Of a stretch of DNA of 64,000 bases, positions 1-10,190 are shown one piece after another; within the stretch, counting starts at the first letter, position 1, and each line of letters starts with the position of its first letter. This stretch comes from Pseudopontixanthobacter vadosimaris. GTDB taxonomy: Bacteria; Pseudomonadota; Alphaproteobacteria; Sphingomonadales; Sphingomonadaceae. Below the pieces are notes generated by a model, which did not search any database, was not told the DNA's origin, and saw only the letters and a list, made by a program, of their open reading frames with translations. The translations under genes were made by a program, and so were the position numbers. The stretch is from positions 62,001 through 126,000 of the forward strand of contig NZ_JABASZ010000025.1 in NCBI RefSeq assembly GCF_012979275.1, given 5' to 3'.

Positions 1-1647
1 GATCAGCGGGCGGTCGATTCTTTCATAGATGCGCGTTCCGCCCTCGGTCGCCAGACGCGGTTTCAGGGTGCGATACAGGCGTAGCGTGACATCGGCATCC
101 TCCGCGGCATATTCGGTGGCCTTGTCCAGCGGCACTTCGCCGAAGGGGATCGCTTTCTTGCCGCTGCCGCAGATATCCTTGAAGGTAAGCGTTGTATGGC
201 CAAGGTGGCGCTGCGCCAGTTCGTCCATGCCGTGCCCGCCGCCGATCCCGTCGAGCGAGCGACCGGCATCGAGAGCAAAACTTGCGATCATCGTATCCTC
301 GACCGGACCAATGACAATGCCGTTCCGGGCAAGGATGTTGATGTCATATTTGATGTTCTGGCCGATCTTCAGCACCGCATCGCCGGTCAGCAGCGGTTCG
401 AGCGCAGCCAGCGCCGCGGCCTTGTCGATCTGCTGCGGACGGTCGGACAGGAGATCCGTGCCGCCATGGCCGAGCGGTATGTAGCAGGCATCGTTCGGCC
501 CCAGCGCCATGCTGATTCCGGTAAGTTCGGCCTCCATCGCATTCAGCGCACTGGTTTCGGTATCGATCGCCACTTCCCGAGCGGCGAAGGCGCGCGCAAT
601 CCAGTCTTGCAGCGCCTCCATATCCTGCACGCAGACATAGGCAGACCGGTCGACCGCCGGCATTTCCGGCATTGGCTGGCTGGCACCTGCCTCGCTACCT
701 TTGATTTTCGTGGTGCGTTTCGCCGGATCGAGATCGGTTCGCCTGCCGGGGCTGCCCGACCCTGCATCGAGGCGTTTCAGCAGGCTGAAGAAGCCGTGCG
801 TTTCGAGGAATTCCGCCAGCGGACCGCGCGGAACGCCATCGAGCGCAAATTCCTCCAGCGGGACGGGCAGGTCGCAATCTTCCTTCAGCGTGACGAGAAC
901 CCGGCTCAATTCCGCCATGTCGCGGCCTTCCAGCAGGCGCTCCTTCAGCTTCGAAGGCTTCATGCCCGGTGCGGCATCGAGCGCGCCTGTCAGATTGCCA
1001 TGTTCCTGAATCAGCCTGGTCGCCGTTTTCGGGCCGATCCCGAAAATGCCGGGTACGTTGTCGACCGAATCGCCCATCAGAGCGAGCACGTCGCCGACCA
1101 GTTCGGGCACGACACCGAATTTTTCCTCGACCTCTTCCGGGCCGATGCGCTGGTTCTTCATCGTGTCGAGCATGTCGATGCAACCGCCGCCACTGCCGCA
1201 TTTGCCGACCAACTGCATCAGGTCCTTGTCCGAGGACACGATGGTAACGTCCCATCCCTGCCGCGTCGCTTCGCGAGCGTAGGAGGCGATGATATCGTCG
1301 GCTTCGAGGCCGTCTTCCTCGATACAGGCGAGGCTGAAGGCGCGGGTCGCATCGCGGATCGCCGGAAATTGCGGCACCAGATCTTCCGGCGGCGGCGGCC
1401 GGTGCGCCTTGTAATCGGGATAGATGTCGTTGCGGAACGACGTGCTGCCCTTGTCGAGGATAACCGCCAGATGGGTCGGTCCCGAAGCCTTGTCGAGATC
1501 TTCGGCCAGCTTCCACAGCATCGTGGTGTAGCCATATACCGCACCGACGGGCGTGCCATGCGGATTGGTCAGCGGCGGCAGCCGGTGATATGCGCGAAAG
1601 ATATAGGCCGACCCGTCGACCAGATAGAGATGCTGCTTGTCCGCCAT
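1..1647 (-). CDS. polA: DNA polymerase I, N-terminal 549 residues (gene runs off the left edge)
   Basis: DNA polymerase I fills gaps and removes primers during replication and repair. The gene starts at ATG 1647 on the minus strand (protein begins MADKQHLYLVDGSAYIFRAY) and is open to base 1, so the polymerase domain lies outside the window. Residues 1 to about 290 are the 5'-3' exonuclease (FEN-like) domain, with the LVDGSAYIFR start, acidic stretch EEDGLEADD and the helix-hairpin-helix-like VPGIFGIGPKTA. From about residue 350 comes the 3'-5' proofreading exonuclease; its metal-binding DTE motif (D362, E364) is present, so proofreading is probably active. Visible sequence ends near RIYERIDRPLI, just before the polymerase fingers/palm. 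The family is usually about 930 residues, so roughly 40 % is missing because of the window edge, not a mutation. Confidence 0.95.
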   Translation of the reverse strand, partial: MADKQHLYLVDGSAYIFRAYHRLPPLTNPHGTPVGAVYGYTTMLWKLAEDLDKASGPTHLAVILDKGSTSFRNDIYPDYKAHRPPPPEDLVPQFPAIRDATRAFSLACIEEDGLEADDIIASYAREATRQGWDVTIVSSDKDLMQLVGKCGSGGGCIDMLDTMKNQRIGPEEVEEKFGVVPELVGDVLALMGDSVDNVPGIFGIGPKTATRLIQEHGNLTGALDAAPGMKPSKLKERLLEGRDMAELSRVLVTLKEDCDLPVPLEEFALDGVPRGPLAEFLETHGFFSLLKRLDAGSGSPGRRTDLDPAKRTTKIKGSEAGASQPMPEMPAVDRSAYVCVQDMEALQDWIARAFAAREVAIDTETSALNAMEAELTGISMALGPNDACYIPLGHGGTDLLSDRPQQIDKAAALAALEPLLTGDAVLKIGQNIKYDINILARNGIVIGPVEDTMIASFALDAGRSLDGIGGGHGMDELAQRHLGHTTLTFKDICGSGKKAIPFGEVPLDKATEYAAEDADVTLRLYRTLKPRLATEGGTRIYERIDRPLI

Positions 1648-1870
1648 TCCAGCACTTCTAGCAGGGGCAGGGCCGCAATCCAGCGGCATTTGCGCGGTTC
1701 ACGTGGGGCGTCACGGAGCTTGAAACGCAAATTAAGGCGAAATGTGACAGGATACAAGATTTGCCCTTGCGCTGCCACAAACTCGCCATTATTTGAACAT
1801 TACGAGGCCTGCTTTCGGGTTTCGCCAGCGCCGCTCCAGTGAGTGGCTCTTGCTATCAAGGACTTTTTCT

Positions 1871-2143
1871 ATGCGTAAGATCATCCTCGCCGCTGCTGCT
1901 GCCGGTGCCGCTCTGTCGCTCTCCGCTTGTTCGGAAGGCACGGAAGAATCCGCTGAACTGACAGCTGAAAATGCAATGGCCGACACTGAAGCCAATGTCG
2001 AAGCTCTGGGCAATGAAACCGAAGCTCTCGGCAATGAAGCTGTCATGGAAACCGAAGACGCTGCTGCGGACCTCGACACCGCCGCTGCTGAAGTCGAAGG
2101 CGACCTGCAGAACGAAACCACTGCCGAAGCGCAGATGGACTGA
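1871..2143 (+). CDS. Small acidic lipoprotein with a heptapeptide repeat
   Basis: A 90-residue protein not recognised beyond its architecture. The N-terminus MRKIILAAAAAGAALSLSAC is a lipoprotein signal with lipobox L17-S18-A19-C20, so the mature part should be lipid-anchored in the envelope. The mature chain is strongly acidic, rich in Ala/Glu/Asp/Asn/Thr, with no globular motif. A 21-bp direct repeat (2000-2020 and 2021-2041) encodes EALGNET/EALGNEA. ATG 1871 is chosen because AAGGA lies about 7 nt upstream and it yields a clean signal peptide; the frame is open further upstream but without a better start. A strong terminator follows at 2169, so it is a monocistronic unit. A protein of the same style lies at 13484-13738. 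Confidence 0.7.
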   Translation: MRKIILAAAAAGAALSLSACSEGTEESAELTAENAMADTEANVEALGNETEALGNEAVMETEDAAADLDTAAAEVEGDLQNETTAEAQMD

Positions 2144-2168
2144 TCGTTCGAACTCGTCTGAAAATACG

Positions 2169-2202
2169 AAGGGGCGGTGCCATCAGCACCGCCCCTTTTA
2201 TT
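2169..2202 (+). terminator. Rho-independent terminator
   Basis: A perfect 10-bp stem, GGGGCGGTGC (2171-2180) with GCACCGCCCC (2186-2195), closes a CATCA loop and is followed by TTTTATT. It ends the small lipoprotein gene on the plus strand. Two A/T pairs extend the stem. It may also stop minus-strand transcription from the beta-lactamase-fold gene, which ends 60 bases away, though the U-run in that direction is short. Confidence 0.9.
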
Positions 2203-2253
2203 ATGCCCCGCATTCGCCGCGCCTGCGCGCGCGGCGAAAGACATAATTGATTC

Positions 2254-3279
2254 TCAATATGTTGCGCTTGCCCAGTTCCGCCCGTCCGAGGTGGCATAGC
2301 CGTCGTAAAGCGCCCGCGCGATCTGTGCAATCTTGCTTTCGCGTGCAGGACGCGATCCCTGGCCGGTAACATAGATGGCAAGTGCGATGGCCCGCCCGTC
2401 AGGCGTGTGGATGATGCCGATATCGCTGGACGTGTTGTTCAGCGATCCGGTCTTGTGCTTTACCTGCGCCGAAGCCGGGAGCAGTGCCGGAATGCGGCGC
2501 TTGCCCGTGCGGCAACGCTCCATCGCACCCAGAATGACGCGGCGGCTGGATGCGTTGAGCCAGCGGCCCTGATATAGTCCCGCCAGCAATCTGGTCATCG
2601 TCGCCGGTGTCGCGCTGTCGCGAATGTCGACAGCCTTGGCCGGATCGATTTCGCCATCGTCACGCACCAGCGTGGCAATATCACGGGTAAGGTTGAAGCC
2701 TTCGAGCCCGGCCCTGCGCGCCCAGTCGTTGACCTTTTCCGGCCCGCCAACCGCCGCCAGAAGGGCATCGGTTGCCGGATTGCTGCTGCGCGTAATCATG
2801 ATCTCGATCAATTCCGAAGCCGCCATGCTTTGCCCGCGAGTCACCGGGGCGACGCGGCTGGAGAATGCAGGCGAGCGCACCGGTATCATCAGCGGGAAGC
2901 GGCTGCTTAAAGACCAGCGGCCTTGCTCCACCCCTTCCATGAAGGTGGCCGCAATCGCGATCTTGCTGGTGCTGGCCATCGGAAAGCTCTGATCGCCCAG
3001 GATCGAGATCTGCTGGCCCGACGCCAGATCGAGAGCGGCCACGCCGATTCGGCCGTTTTGCCCATCGGCGATCGTCGCGATTCGCCGCGCAAAGGGCGAA
3101 TCATACCCCGCCGTGAAATCCTGCGGGGCGCGCTGTTCCGTGCCCAGCGTGTTATCGAACATCGCCTCCAGGTTCATCGAGGCGGCGCGTTCCTGCGCAT
3201 GTGCCGCCGAAACCCCGGTCAGGGAGGCAGCGCCCAGGGCCACCGCGCCGAGAATGTTGCTGAATATGTTCATTTTCAT
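2254..3279 (-). CDS. Exported class A beta-lactamase-fold serine hydrolase
   Basis: A 341-residue protein with a Sec signal peptide (residues 1-28, cleavage after AHA) and the class A beta-lactamase/penicillin-recognising fold. Visible motifs: SxxK at S103-T-S-K106 (MASTSK), SxN as S165-S166-N167 instead of the usual SDN, and KTG at K276-T-G278. The omega-loop motif ExxLN that carries the deacylating glutamate is not evident; RDDGEID (E210) is the only nearby acidic candidate. It would act in the periplasm on beta-lactams or related peptides, but with this omega loop it may be a poor or non-hydrolytic enzyme. It stands alone, transcribed away from the host-attachment gene. Family assignment is firm; beta-lactam resistance is not. 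Confidence 0.8.
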   Translation of the reverse strand: MKMNIFSNILGAVALGAASLTGVSAAHAQERAASMNLEAMFDNTLGTEQRAPQDFTAGYDSPFARRIATIADGQNGRIGVAALDLASGQQISILGDQSFPMASTSKIAIAATFMEGVEQGRWSLSSRFPLMIPVRSPAFSSRVAPVTRGQSMAASELIEIMITRSSNPATDALLAAVGGPEKVNDWARRAGLEGFNLTRDIATLVRDDGEIDPAKAVDIRDSATPATMTRLLAGLYQGRWLNASSRRVILGAMERCRTGKRRIPALLPASAQVKHKTGSLNNTSSDIGIIHTPDGRAIALAIYVTGQGSRPARESKIAQIARALYDGYATSDGRNWASATY

Positions 3280-3438
3280 GTGCTTGCCCTAACGCCCTCA
3301 TGCTTTGCATTTCCTTAACAGCTGCAAATGCTACCCCGGCAATGTGGCACGCACAGGGCTGGCGCGGCAGAATGTTCCCTCCTCGGGATGAAATTTCTGC
3401 CTGCGCCAGCCAGCCGCGATCCTGCGGTTGCAGAACGA

Positions 3439-3846
3439 TTATTCGGCGCTGATCGCCTTCTCGATACGATCCGTGGTTTCACCGGTCATGGTCTTGGCGA
3501 TTTCTCCGCGCAGCCGGTTCTTCAGTTCGACATGATAATGCCGGCGCATTTCACCCAGGGTCTTGGGGTCCGCAATCACGAGAAGATCGTCGATATCGCC
3601 GGCGATTGCCCTGGCATTCAGCCATTCGGCTGCTGCCGCACCATGCGCCAGCTCGTTCAGATCGGTTGCTCCGGTCTGCTGGCTCGATTCGTCCTGATGT
3701 TTGACGCCGGCGCTGAAATTGGTGACTTCGAGCGAGGGTTTGGCTTCCTGCTGCAATTTGGGTTCGAAGGGTTGTCCGTGATTGCGCATCACGATGAAAC
3801 GTTCGCCATCGACGATTGCGACATGGGCCTTGTGCGGCAATTTCAT
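3439..3846 (-). CDS. Host-attachment / baeRF family 12-type protein
   Basis: A 135-residue cytoplasmic protein. The start MKLPHKAHVAIVDGERFIVMRN, with DDLLVIADPKTLGEMRRHYH near the C-terminus, matches the family annotated as 'required for attachment to host cells', now regarded as a small relative of archaeo-eukaryotic release factors (baeRF). The biochemical role is unknown; the release-factor link suggests ribosome or peptidyl-tRNA related work, which is inference. ATG 3846 is chosen because GGAGA lies about 8 nt upstream; the frame stays open 18 codons further without a good ribosome site. No signal peptide or membrane segment is seen. It has its own intergenic region on both sides. Confidence 0.7.
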   Translation of the reverse strand: MKLPHKAHVAIVDGERFIVMRNHGQPFEPKLQQEAKPSLEVTNFSAGVKHQDESSQQTGATDLNELAHGAAAAEWLNARAIAGDIDDLLVIADPKTLGEMRRHYHVELKNRLRGEIAKTMTGETTDRIEKAISAE

Positions 3847-3922
3847 AAATTCGGATCTCCGTTTCGATTGATGTTGCGATTCTAACAAACGGCCCGGCAA
3901 TAGGTGCCGGAACGGCGGCGGG

Positions 3923-4792
3923 TCAGGCGGCGCCCCTGGCGAATTGGGGGAGGGCGGTTTCGGGTGGCGGGCGGGTCAGGTCGGTACCTGCGACTTCGTC
4001 GGTATGCACCTCGAAGCGGACGAGCCGGGCCGAGCCGAATGCCGTCGTCAGGGCAGTGTCCGTGGCGTCCCGCCCCCGCGCCATGACGATCCGTGCGATG
4101 CGCGGCGTATTGTGCCGCGCATCGAAAGTGTACCAGCGGCCATCCAGCCACGCTTCGAACCAGGCGGAGAAATCCATCGGCGCATCGATGGGGTCGATAC
4201 CGATATCGCCCAGATAGCCGGTGCAGTAGCGCGCCGGGATATTCGCCGCGCGGCACAGAGTGATCGCCAGATGCGCGAAATCGCGGCAGACTCCGAAGCC
4301 TTCGTCATAGGCCGACCGGGCGGTATGATCGGTGCTGGCTTTTAAATAGTCGAACTGGATGCGCTCGTGCGCCGCGTCCACCAGGGCCTGGACGCGGGCC
4401 CAGCCGGGTTCGGCCTGCCCTGCTATGGCCCATGCCTCGTCCGCCAGCTTCGTGACTTCGCAATAGCGGCTTGCCAGCAGGAACGGCAGAACCGCGTCCG
4501 GGAGATCCTCGATATTCTGCTGCTTCGCTGCGGGGTTGACGATGTCGGGTGTGCCGGGATCCTCTATCACGAAATCGCTGCGCAGGGTCACACCGCCCTG
4601 GGGTACGACGAGGCGCGTGGCGACATTGCCGAAATGGTCGATGAAATTGCGGTGCGGAACCGGCGGGTCGGTCTGAAGCACTTCGGGCGTGCGCAGATCC
4701 TTCTGCCGTTCGGGCCGGACATGCAGCAGGGCAAGCATCGGTACAGGAGAATCGGTTTCAAACCGGATGTCGAAGCCGGTGCGTATCAGCAT
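3923..4792 (-). CDS. Transglutaminase-like cysteine protease-fold protein, catalytic His position is Ser
   Basis: A 289-residue protein with a transglutaminase-like (papain-fold) core. The nucleophile region is FGVCRDFAHLA with C169; FDARHNTPRIAR supplies the Asp (D224). Where most members have HAW for the catalytic His, this protein has DFSAWFEAW with S209, so the standard Cys-His-Asp triad looks incomplete unless a nearby His (H227) substitutes. The N-terminal 120 residues form a beta-rich domain seen in this bacterial subfamily. ATG 4792 overlaps the stop of the preceding transglutaminase gene (ATGCTGA), which implies coupled translation and a joint function. Such pairs are often found with ATP-grasp and alpha-E genes thought to act in peptide ligation/cleavage, but those partners are not present here. 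Confidence 0.8.
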   Translation of the reverse strand: MLIRTGFDIRFETDSPVPMLALLHVRPERQKDLRTPEVLQTDPPVPHRNFIDHFGNVATRLVVPQGGVTLRSDFVIEDPGTPDIVNPAAKQQNIEDLPDAVLPFLLASRYCEVTKLADEAWAIAGQAEPGWARVQALVDAAHERIQFDYLKASTDHTARSAYDEGFGVCRDFAHLAITLCRAANIPARYCTGYLGDIGIDPIDAPMDFSAWFEAWLDGRWYTFDARHNTPRIARIVMARGRDATDTALTTAFGSARLVRFEVHTDEVAGTDLTRPPPETALPQFARGAA

Positions 4793-5724
4793 GGAGCGGT
4801 CTTTCTGGCAGTCTGGCCTCCGATTTCGGCGGCAGGGTCGTTTTGCGATGCCGCGGGAAGGTGCTGGATCTCCACCTCGACATCCATGTCGATCTGGCTG
4901 CCGCGAACGCCGCGCCAGGTGCCCGACAGGGGCGTGGCCTGCACGGGGTCGCGCGCCACGGCAACGCGGACCAGCCCCTGGTTGCCGACGATGCCGTTGG
5001 TCGGATCGAATTCGATCCAGCCGGAGCCGGGCAGGAAGACGCGCAGCCATGCATGGGTGGAATGGCCGCCGATCCGCGCGTCCGCCTTGCTCGGTTGGTA
5101 GAGGTAACCTGACACGAAACGCGCGGCAAAGCCCAGCGCCCGCACTGCCTCCATCATCAGGACGGCGTAGTCGCGGCAGGTCCCGCTGCGTGTCTTGAGA
5201 GTGGTCAGCGGCGGCTGAATGCCCTTGTCCTCCCGCCGGTTATAATCGAAATCGGCCCTGATGCTGCGGGTCATACGCGTCAGCAGGTCCAGCGTATCGG
5301 CCCCGAGATCTGCCGAGATGAACGACCGTGCCCAACTGTCGAGCACGCGGTCCTGATCGGGATATTTGCGTTCGATGGACCGCAGCAGATCGGGCATGTC
5401 CTCCGCAGAATAGGTGAAGGGATAATGCGCGGCATAGGGTTCCACCGCAATGGCGGCAGGAGCGGTCGGCCGGTGATCGACCTCCGCATGACCGCGTATC
5501 TCCAGCGCGGCGGCGCGCCGGTCGAAACAAGCGATCGCCACGGCATTGCCGAAGACGTCCTGCAGCCAGCGCAGGGAAGAAGGGGCCGGGTCGATATCCA
5601 GCGAAGCGCTGAGCAATCGCTGGTCGTAACTTTCGCGCGGGCGCACCAGGATCCGGTGTTCGCCGAAAGCGACATCGCGGCGATAGCGATAGCGGGTCAC
5701 ATGGTCGATCGAGACGGTCGGCAT
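4786..5724 (-). CDS. Transglutaminase-like protein with bacterial transglutaminase N-terminal domain
   Basis: A 312-residue protein. Residues 1-85 form the bacterial transglutaminase-like N-terminal region (IDHVTRYRYRRDVAFGEHRI). The core has an intact triad: C183 (SGTCRDYAVLM), H224 (HSTHAWLRVF) and D240 (WIEFDPTNG). It probably cleaves or remodels a peptide substrate in the cytoplasm; no signal peptide is seen. ATG 5724 is preferred because the frame upstream runs back into the groEL terminator; GGAGGA lies about 13 nt before it, a little far. It overlaps the next transglutaminase gene by 7 bases, and the two form one operon on the minus strand. Confidence 0.82.
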   Translation of the reverse strand: MPTVSIDHVTRYRYRRDVAFGEHRILVRPRESYDQRLLSASLDIDPAPSSLRWLQDVFGNAVAIACFDRRAAALEIRGHAEVDHRPTAPAAIAVEPYAAHYPFTYSAEDMPDLLRSIERKYPDQDRVLDSWARSFISADLGADTLDLLTRMTRSIRADFDYNRREDKGIQPPLTTLKTRSGTCRDYAVLMMEAVRALGFAARFVSGYLYQPSKADARIGGHSTHAWLRVFLPGSGWIEFDPTNGIVGNQGLVRVAVARDPVQATPLSGTWRGVRGSQIDMDVEVEIQHLPAASQNDPAAEIGGQTARKTAPC

Positions 5725-5804
5725 CGGCTGGGCAAGGTCCTCCGCCCAATCAACCCCTGCGGAGGGTAAAAGGTCCGAAGATGCCAATTCATTGCTGCAG
5801 CACG

Positions 5805-5836
5805 AAAAGGGCCCGGTGGATCGCTCCACCGGGCCC
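5805..5836 (-). terminator. Strong terminator of groESL
   Basis: A perfect 12-bp stem (5809-5820 with 5825-5836; GGGCCCGGTGGA arm) and a four-base loop, read on the minus strand as a GCGA loop, followed by TTTT. It lies 32 bases after the groEL stop. It separates the chaperonin operon from the transglutaminase pair and argues that the latter has its own promoter. Confidence 0.93.
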
Positions 5837-5867
5837 ATATTGCTGGTCGTGATCGGAAGGGTCGAGC

Positions 5868-7872
<2,005 letters not shown>

Positions 7873-7911
7873 ATCGTTGACCTTCCTTGCTTGATTGGAT
7901 GATAAGGGACT

Positions 7912-7938
7912 TTGGCACTCCCGCATGGAGAGTGCCAA
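7912..7938 (-). promoter_or_regulatory. CIRCE operator (HrcA binding site)
   Basis: The inverted repeat TTGGCACTC (7912-7920), nine-base spacer, GAGTGCCAA (7930-7938) matches the CIRCE consensus TTAGCACTC-N9-GAGTGCTAA with one symmetrical change. It sits about 40 bases before the groES start and just after the promoter, the standard position for repression by HrcA. hrcA itself is not in this window. Confidence 0.95.
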
Positions 7939-7945
7939 CAGGGCG

Positions 7946-7974
7946 CATATGGTTGCGACCTACATGGGCGTCAA
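7946..7974 (-). promoter_or_regulatory. groESL promoter (housekeeping sigma type)
   Basis: On the minus strand: -35 TTGACG (7974-7969), 17-base spacer, -10 CATATG (7951-7946). Transcription would start at about the upstream edge of CIRCE, so HrcA binding would block initiation. The -35 and spacing are good; the -10 is a weaker match. Confidence 0.65.
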
Positions 7975-8009
7975 CAGGGCAGGGCCAAGATTTTTAGCGC
8001 CGGGCCATT

Positions 8010-9422
8010 TCAGTCCTGCGGCAGCAGCCCCAGTGCCTTGCGGCGGCTCCACCGCAGGGTCAGGAACACGGCCGCGATGGCCAGGCCGGTGGCCAGGCCG
8101 ATCCAGACGCCGGTGCCCTCCAGCGGGGTGGACAGGCCCAGCCAGATCGCGACCGAATAGCCCGCCGCCCAATAGCTGAGCACGGCGATGACCATCGGCA
8201 CCCGGGTATCCTGCAAACCGCGCAGATTGCCCGCTGCCACCGCCTGCGCCGCGTCGACCAGCTGGAAAATCGCCGCCCACAGCAGATATTGCACCGCGAA
8301 ACCCACCAGCGCGGCGTTCCTGGGCAACCCGGGATCGACATAGAGCGACAGGACGAAATGGGGCGCGAACAGCATGATCGAGGCGGTCACGCCGCTGAAC
8401 ACGACGGCGATACCCATCGCCACCCATCCGGCCCGGCGGATACCGCCGGCATCACGCGCGCCGAAATGATAACCGACGCGAATGGTCGCGGCCTGGCCGA
8501 TGCCAAAGGGTATCTGGAAGGCCAGGCTGGCGATCTGCAGTGCGATCGTGTGGCCTGCCAGTTCCGATGGACCGATCCGCCCCATCAGGAAGGCAGCGCC
8601 GGAAAACAGCCCGGCTTCCGCCAGAATGGTGAGCGCGATGGGTGTGCCGATCCGCGCAATCTCGCGCAGGCGGCTCCATTCGTGGCGCCACCAGTTTCCG
8701 AAGATCCGGTACCGGGATAGGCGCCGGTCCATGTGGATCGCCATGATATAGGACAGCAGGATGAAGACCGAGGTCACCACGCTGGCGAGGGCGGAACCCT
8801 CCAGCCCCAGCGCGGGTGCGCCCAGATTGCCGAAGACGAAAGCGTAATTGGCGATGACGCTGACGCCGATGGCGACCGCGATGATGAGCGTGGCAAAGAT
8901 CGGCCGGTCGAGCGTGGAGACGAAAATCCGCAGCACGTTGGACACGATCATCGGCAGCATGGCCCACATGATGATGTCCATGAACGATCCTGCCATTGCC
9001 GAGATCACGGGATCCTGCCCCGTCCACAGCATCAGCCGTTCGGCCTGCGAACACGCCGCCATGCCGAGCAGGCCCGCACCCATCGCCAGCCACAGTCCCA
9101 TGCGCACGCTGCGGCGGACCTCGCGCACGGCATGGCGGCGCCGCCCCAGTTCCGCGGCGATCAGCGGCGCGACGGCGCCCGTCAGGCCGGACAATGCCCA
9201 GAGCAGAAGACCGAAGATGGCGATGGCGAGGCTGCTTGCGGCGAGTGCCTGTTCGCCGAGCCGCGCGACGAAGATGACATCCACGGCATGGACCAGCACC
9301 TGCAGCAGGTTCGCGGCGGCAAGCGGCCACGCCAGCCGCAAGGTCGCGCGAAATTCGCGGCGCCACGGGCCGGGCGCCGGTCTGGTCGCACGGGTGGGTG
9401 TCATGAATGCGGTTTCGTTCAT
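8010..9422 (-). CDS. MATE-family multidrug/cation exporter
   Basis: A 470-residue inner-membrane protein with about 12 hydrophobic segments in two similar halves, the plan of MATE (NorM-like) antiporters that export drugs or metabolites against H+ or Na+. Typical pieces are LRLAWPLAAANLLQVLVHAV with DVIFVARLGEQALAA near the N-terminus and AGNLRGLQDTRVPM in the second half. Start: ATG 9422, with another in-frame ATG at 9404; neither has a strong ribosome site, so the first residues are uncertain. The frame is open far upstream, but that part lies opposite the divergent PagL-like gene. No neighbour indicates its substrate. Confidence 0.88.
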   Translation of the reverse strand: MNETAFMTPTRATRPAPGPWRREFRATLRLAWPLAAANLLQVLVHAVDVIFVARLGEQALAASSLAIAIFGLLLWALSGLTGAVAPLIAAELGRRRHAVREVRRSVRMGLWLAMGAGLLGMAACSQAERLMLWTGQDPVISAMAGSFMDIIMWAMLPMIVSNVLRIFVSTLDRPIFATLIIAVAIGVSVIANYAFVFGNLGAPALGLEGSALASVVTSVFILLSYIMAIHMDRRLSRYRIFGNWWRHEWSRLREIARIGTPIALTILAEAGLFSGAAFLMGRIGPSELAGHTIALQIASLAFQIPFGIGQAATIRVGYHFGARDAGGIRRAGWVAMGIAVVFSGVTASIMLFAPHFVLSLYVDPGLPRNAALVGFAVQYLLWAAIFQLVDAAQAVAAGNLRGLQDTRVPMVIAVLSYWAAGYSVAIWLGLSTPLEGTGVWIGLATGLAIAAVFLTLRWSRRKALGLLPQD

Positions 9423-9539
9423 CGCCAGCGCGCGATAGGGTGACTGCCGCGCGGGGGCAATCGCCTCGGCTTGCGGTGACCTGCACCGCGTTTCATAAGG
9501 CATTGCCATAAACGCCTGCCATTCTCCGGAGTATCTGCC

Positions 9540-10103
9540 GTGTTGCGACCTATCCGAACCTCCGGCCTGCGCTCTTTCGCGGTGATCGCGATTTCTGGAT
9601 CGTTCATCCCTGCGGTGCCCGCTGCTGCCGGCGAGGTCTACGGCGGGGTCTATGCCCATGCTGTCGAAACGCCGTTCACCTTCGATACGGAGGAAGGAGG
9701 CGTCGATCTTCAGGCCGGATACCGCTTCGACAGGCTGGAGACCCTGCATTTCATCGGCAGGCCGCAGCCCTATGTCTTCGCTTCGCTGAACAGCGACGGC
9801 GACACGAATTTCGCAGGTGGCGGCCTCAGCTGGAAGATCGCGGCTGGCCCGGTCTATGTCCGGCCGGGCATCGGCGTCGTCATCCACGATGCGCCCGGCT
9901 TCCGTGTCGATCGCAACAATGAATTCCGCACGGATCTCGGCAGCCGCATCCTGTTCGAGCCCGAGATTGCCGTGGGAACGGCCCTGTCCGGTCGCTGGAG
10001 CGTGGAGGCGAGCTGGGTGCATATCAGCAACGCGCAATTGTTCAATTCGCAGCAGAATCCCGGCATCGACACTATCGGTATCCGCCTGAACTACGCGCTC
10101 TGA
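9540..10103 (+). CDS. PagL-like lipid A 3-O-deacylase (acyloxyacyl hydrolase family)
   Basis: A 187-residue outer-membrane beta-barrel candidate. A signal peptide occupies residues 1 to about 30 (cleavage near PAAAG). The family hallmark near the C-terminus, ASWVHISNAQLFN, supplies H161 and S163 of the PagL His-Ser-Glu triad; the following QNPGID has D177 near where PagL has its glutamate. The enzyme would remove the 3-O acyl chain from lipid A, altering outer-membrane charge and immune recognition. Sphingomonads often carry glycosphingolipids in place of LPS, so the real substrate is open. It uses a GTG start at 9540, supported by CGGAG about 9 nt upstream. It is divergent from the MATE gene. 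Confidence 0.8.
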   Translation: MLRPIRTSGLRSFAVIAISGSFIPAVPAAAGEVYGGVYAHAVETPFTFDTEEGGVDLQAGYRFDRLETLHFIGRPQPYVFASLNSDGDTNFAGGGLSWKIAAGPVYVRPGIGVVIHDAPGFRVDRNNEFRTDLGSRILFEPEIAVGTALSGRWSVEASWVHISNAQLFNSQQNPGIDTIGIRLNYAL

Positions 10104-10190
10104 ATATGGCAGTAGCTTTCCTGCCTATGCTCCGGCGTGCGGCGGTTCTATCGGTCACCCCTGCAATGCCAATGAAAAGGGACCGGCGCG

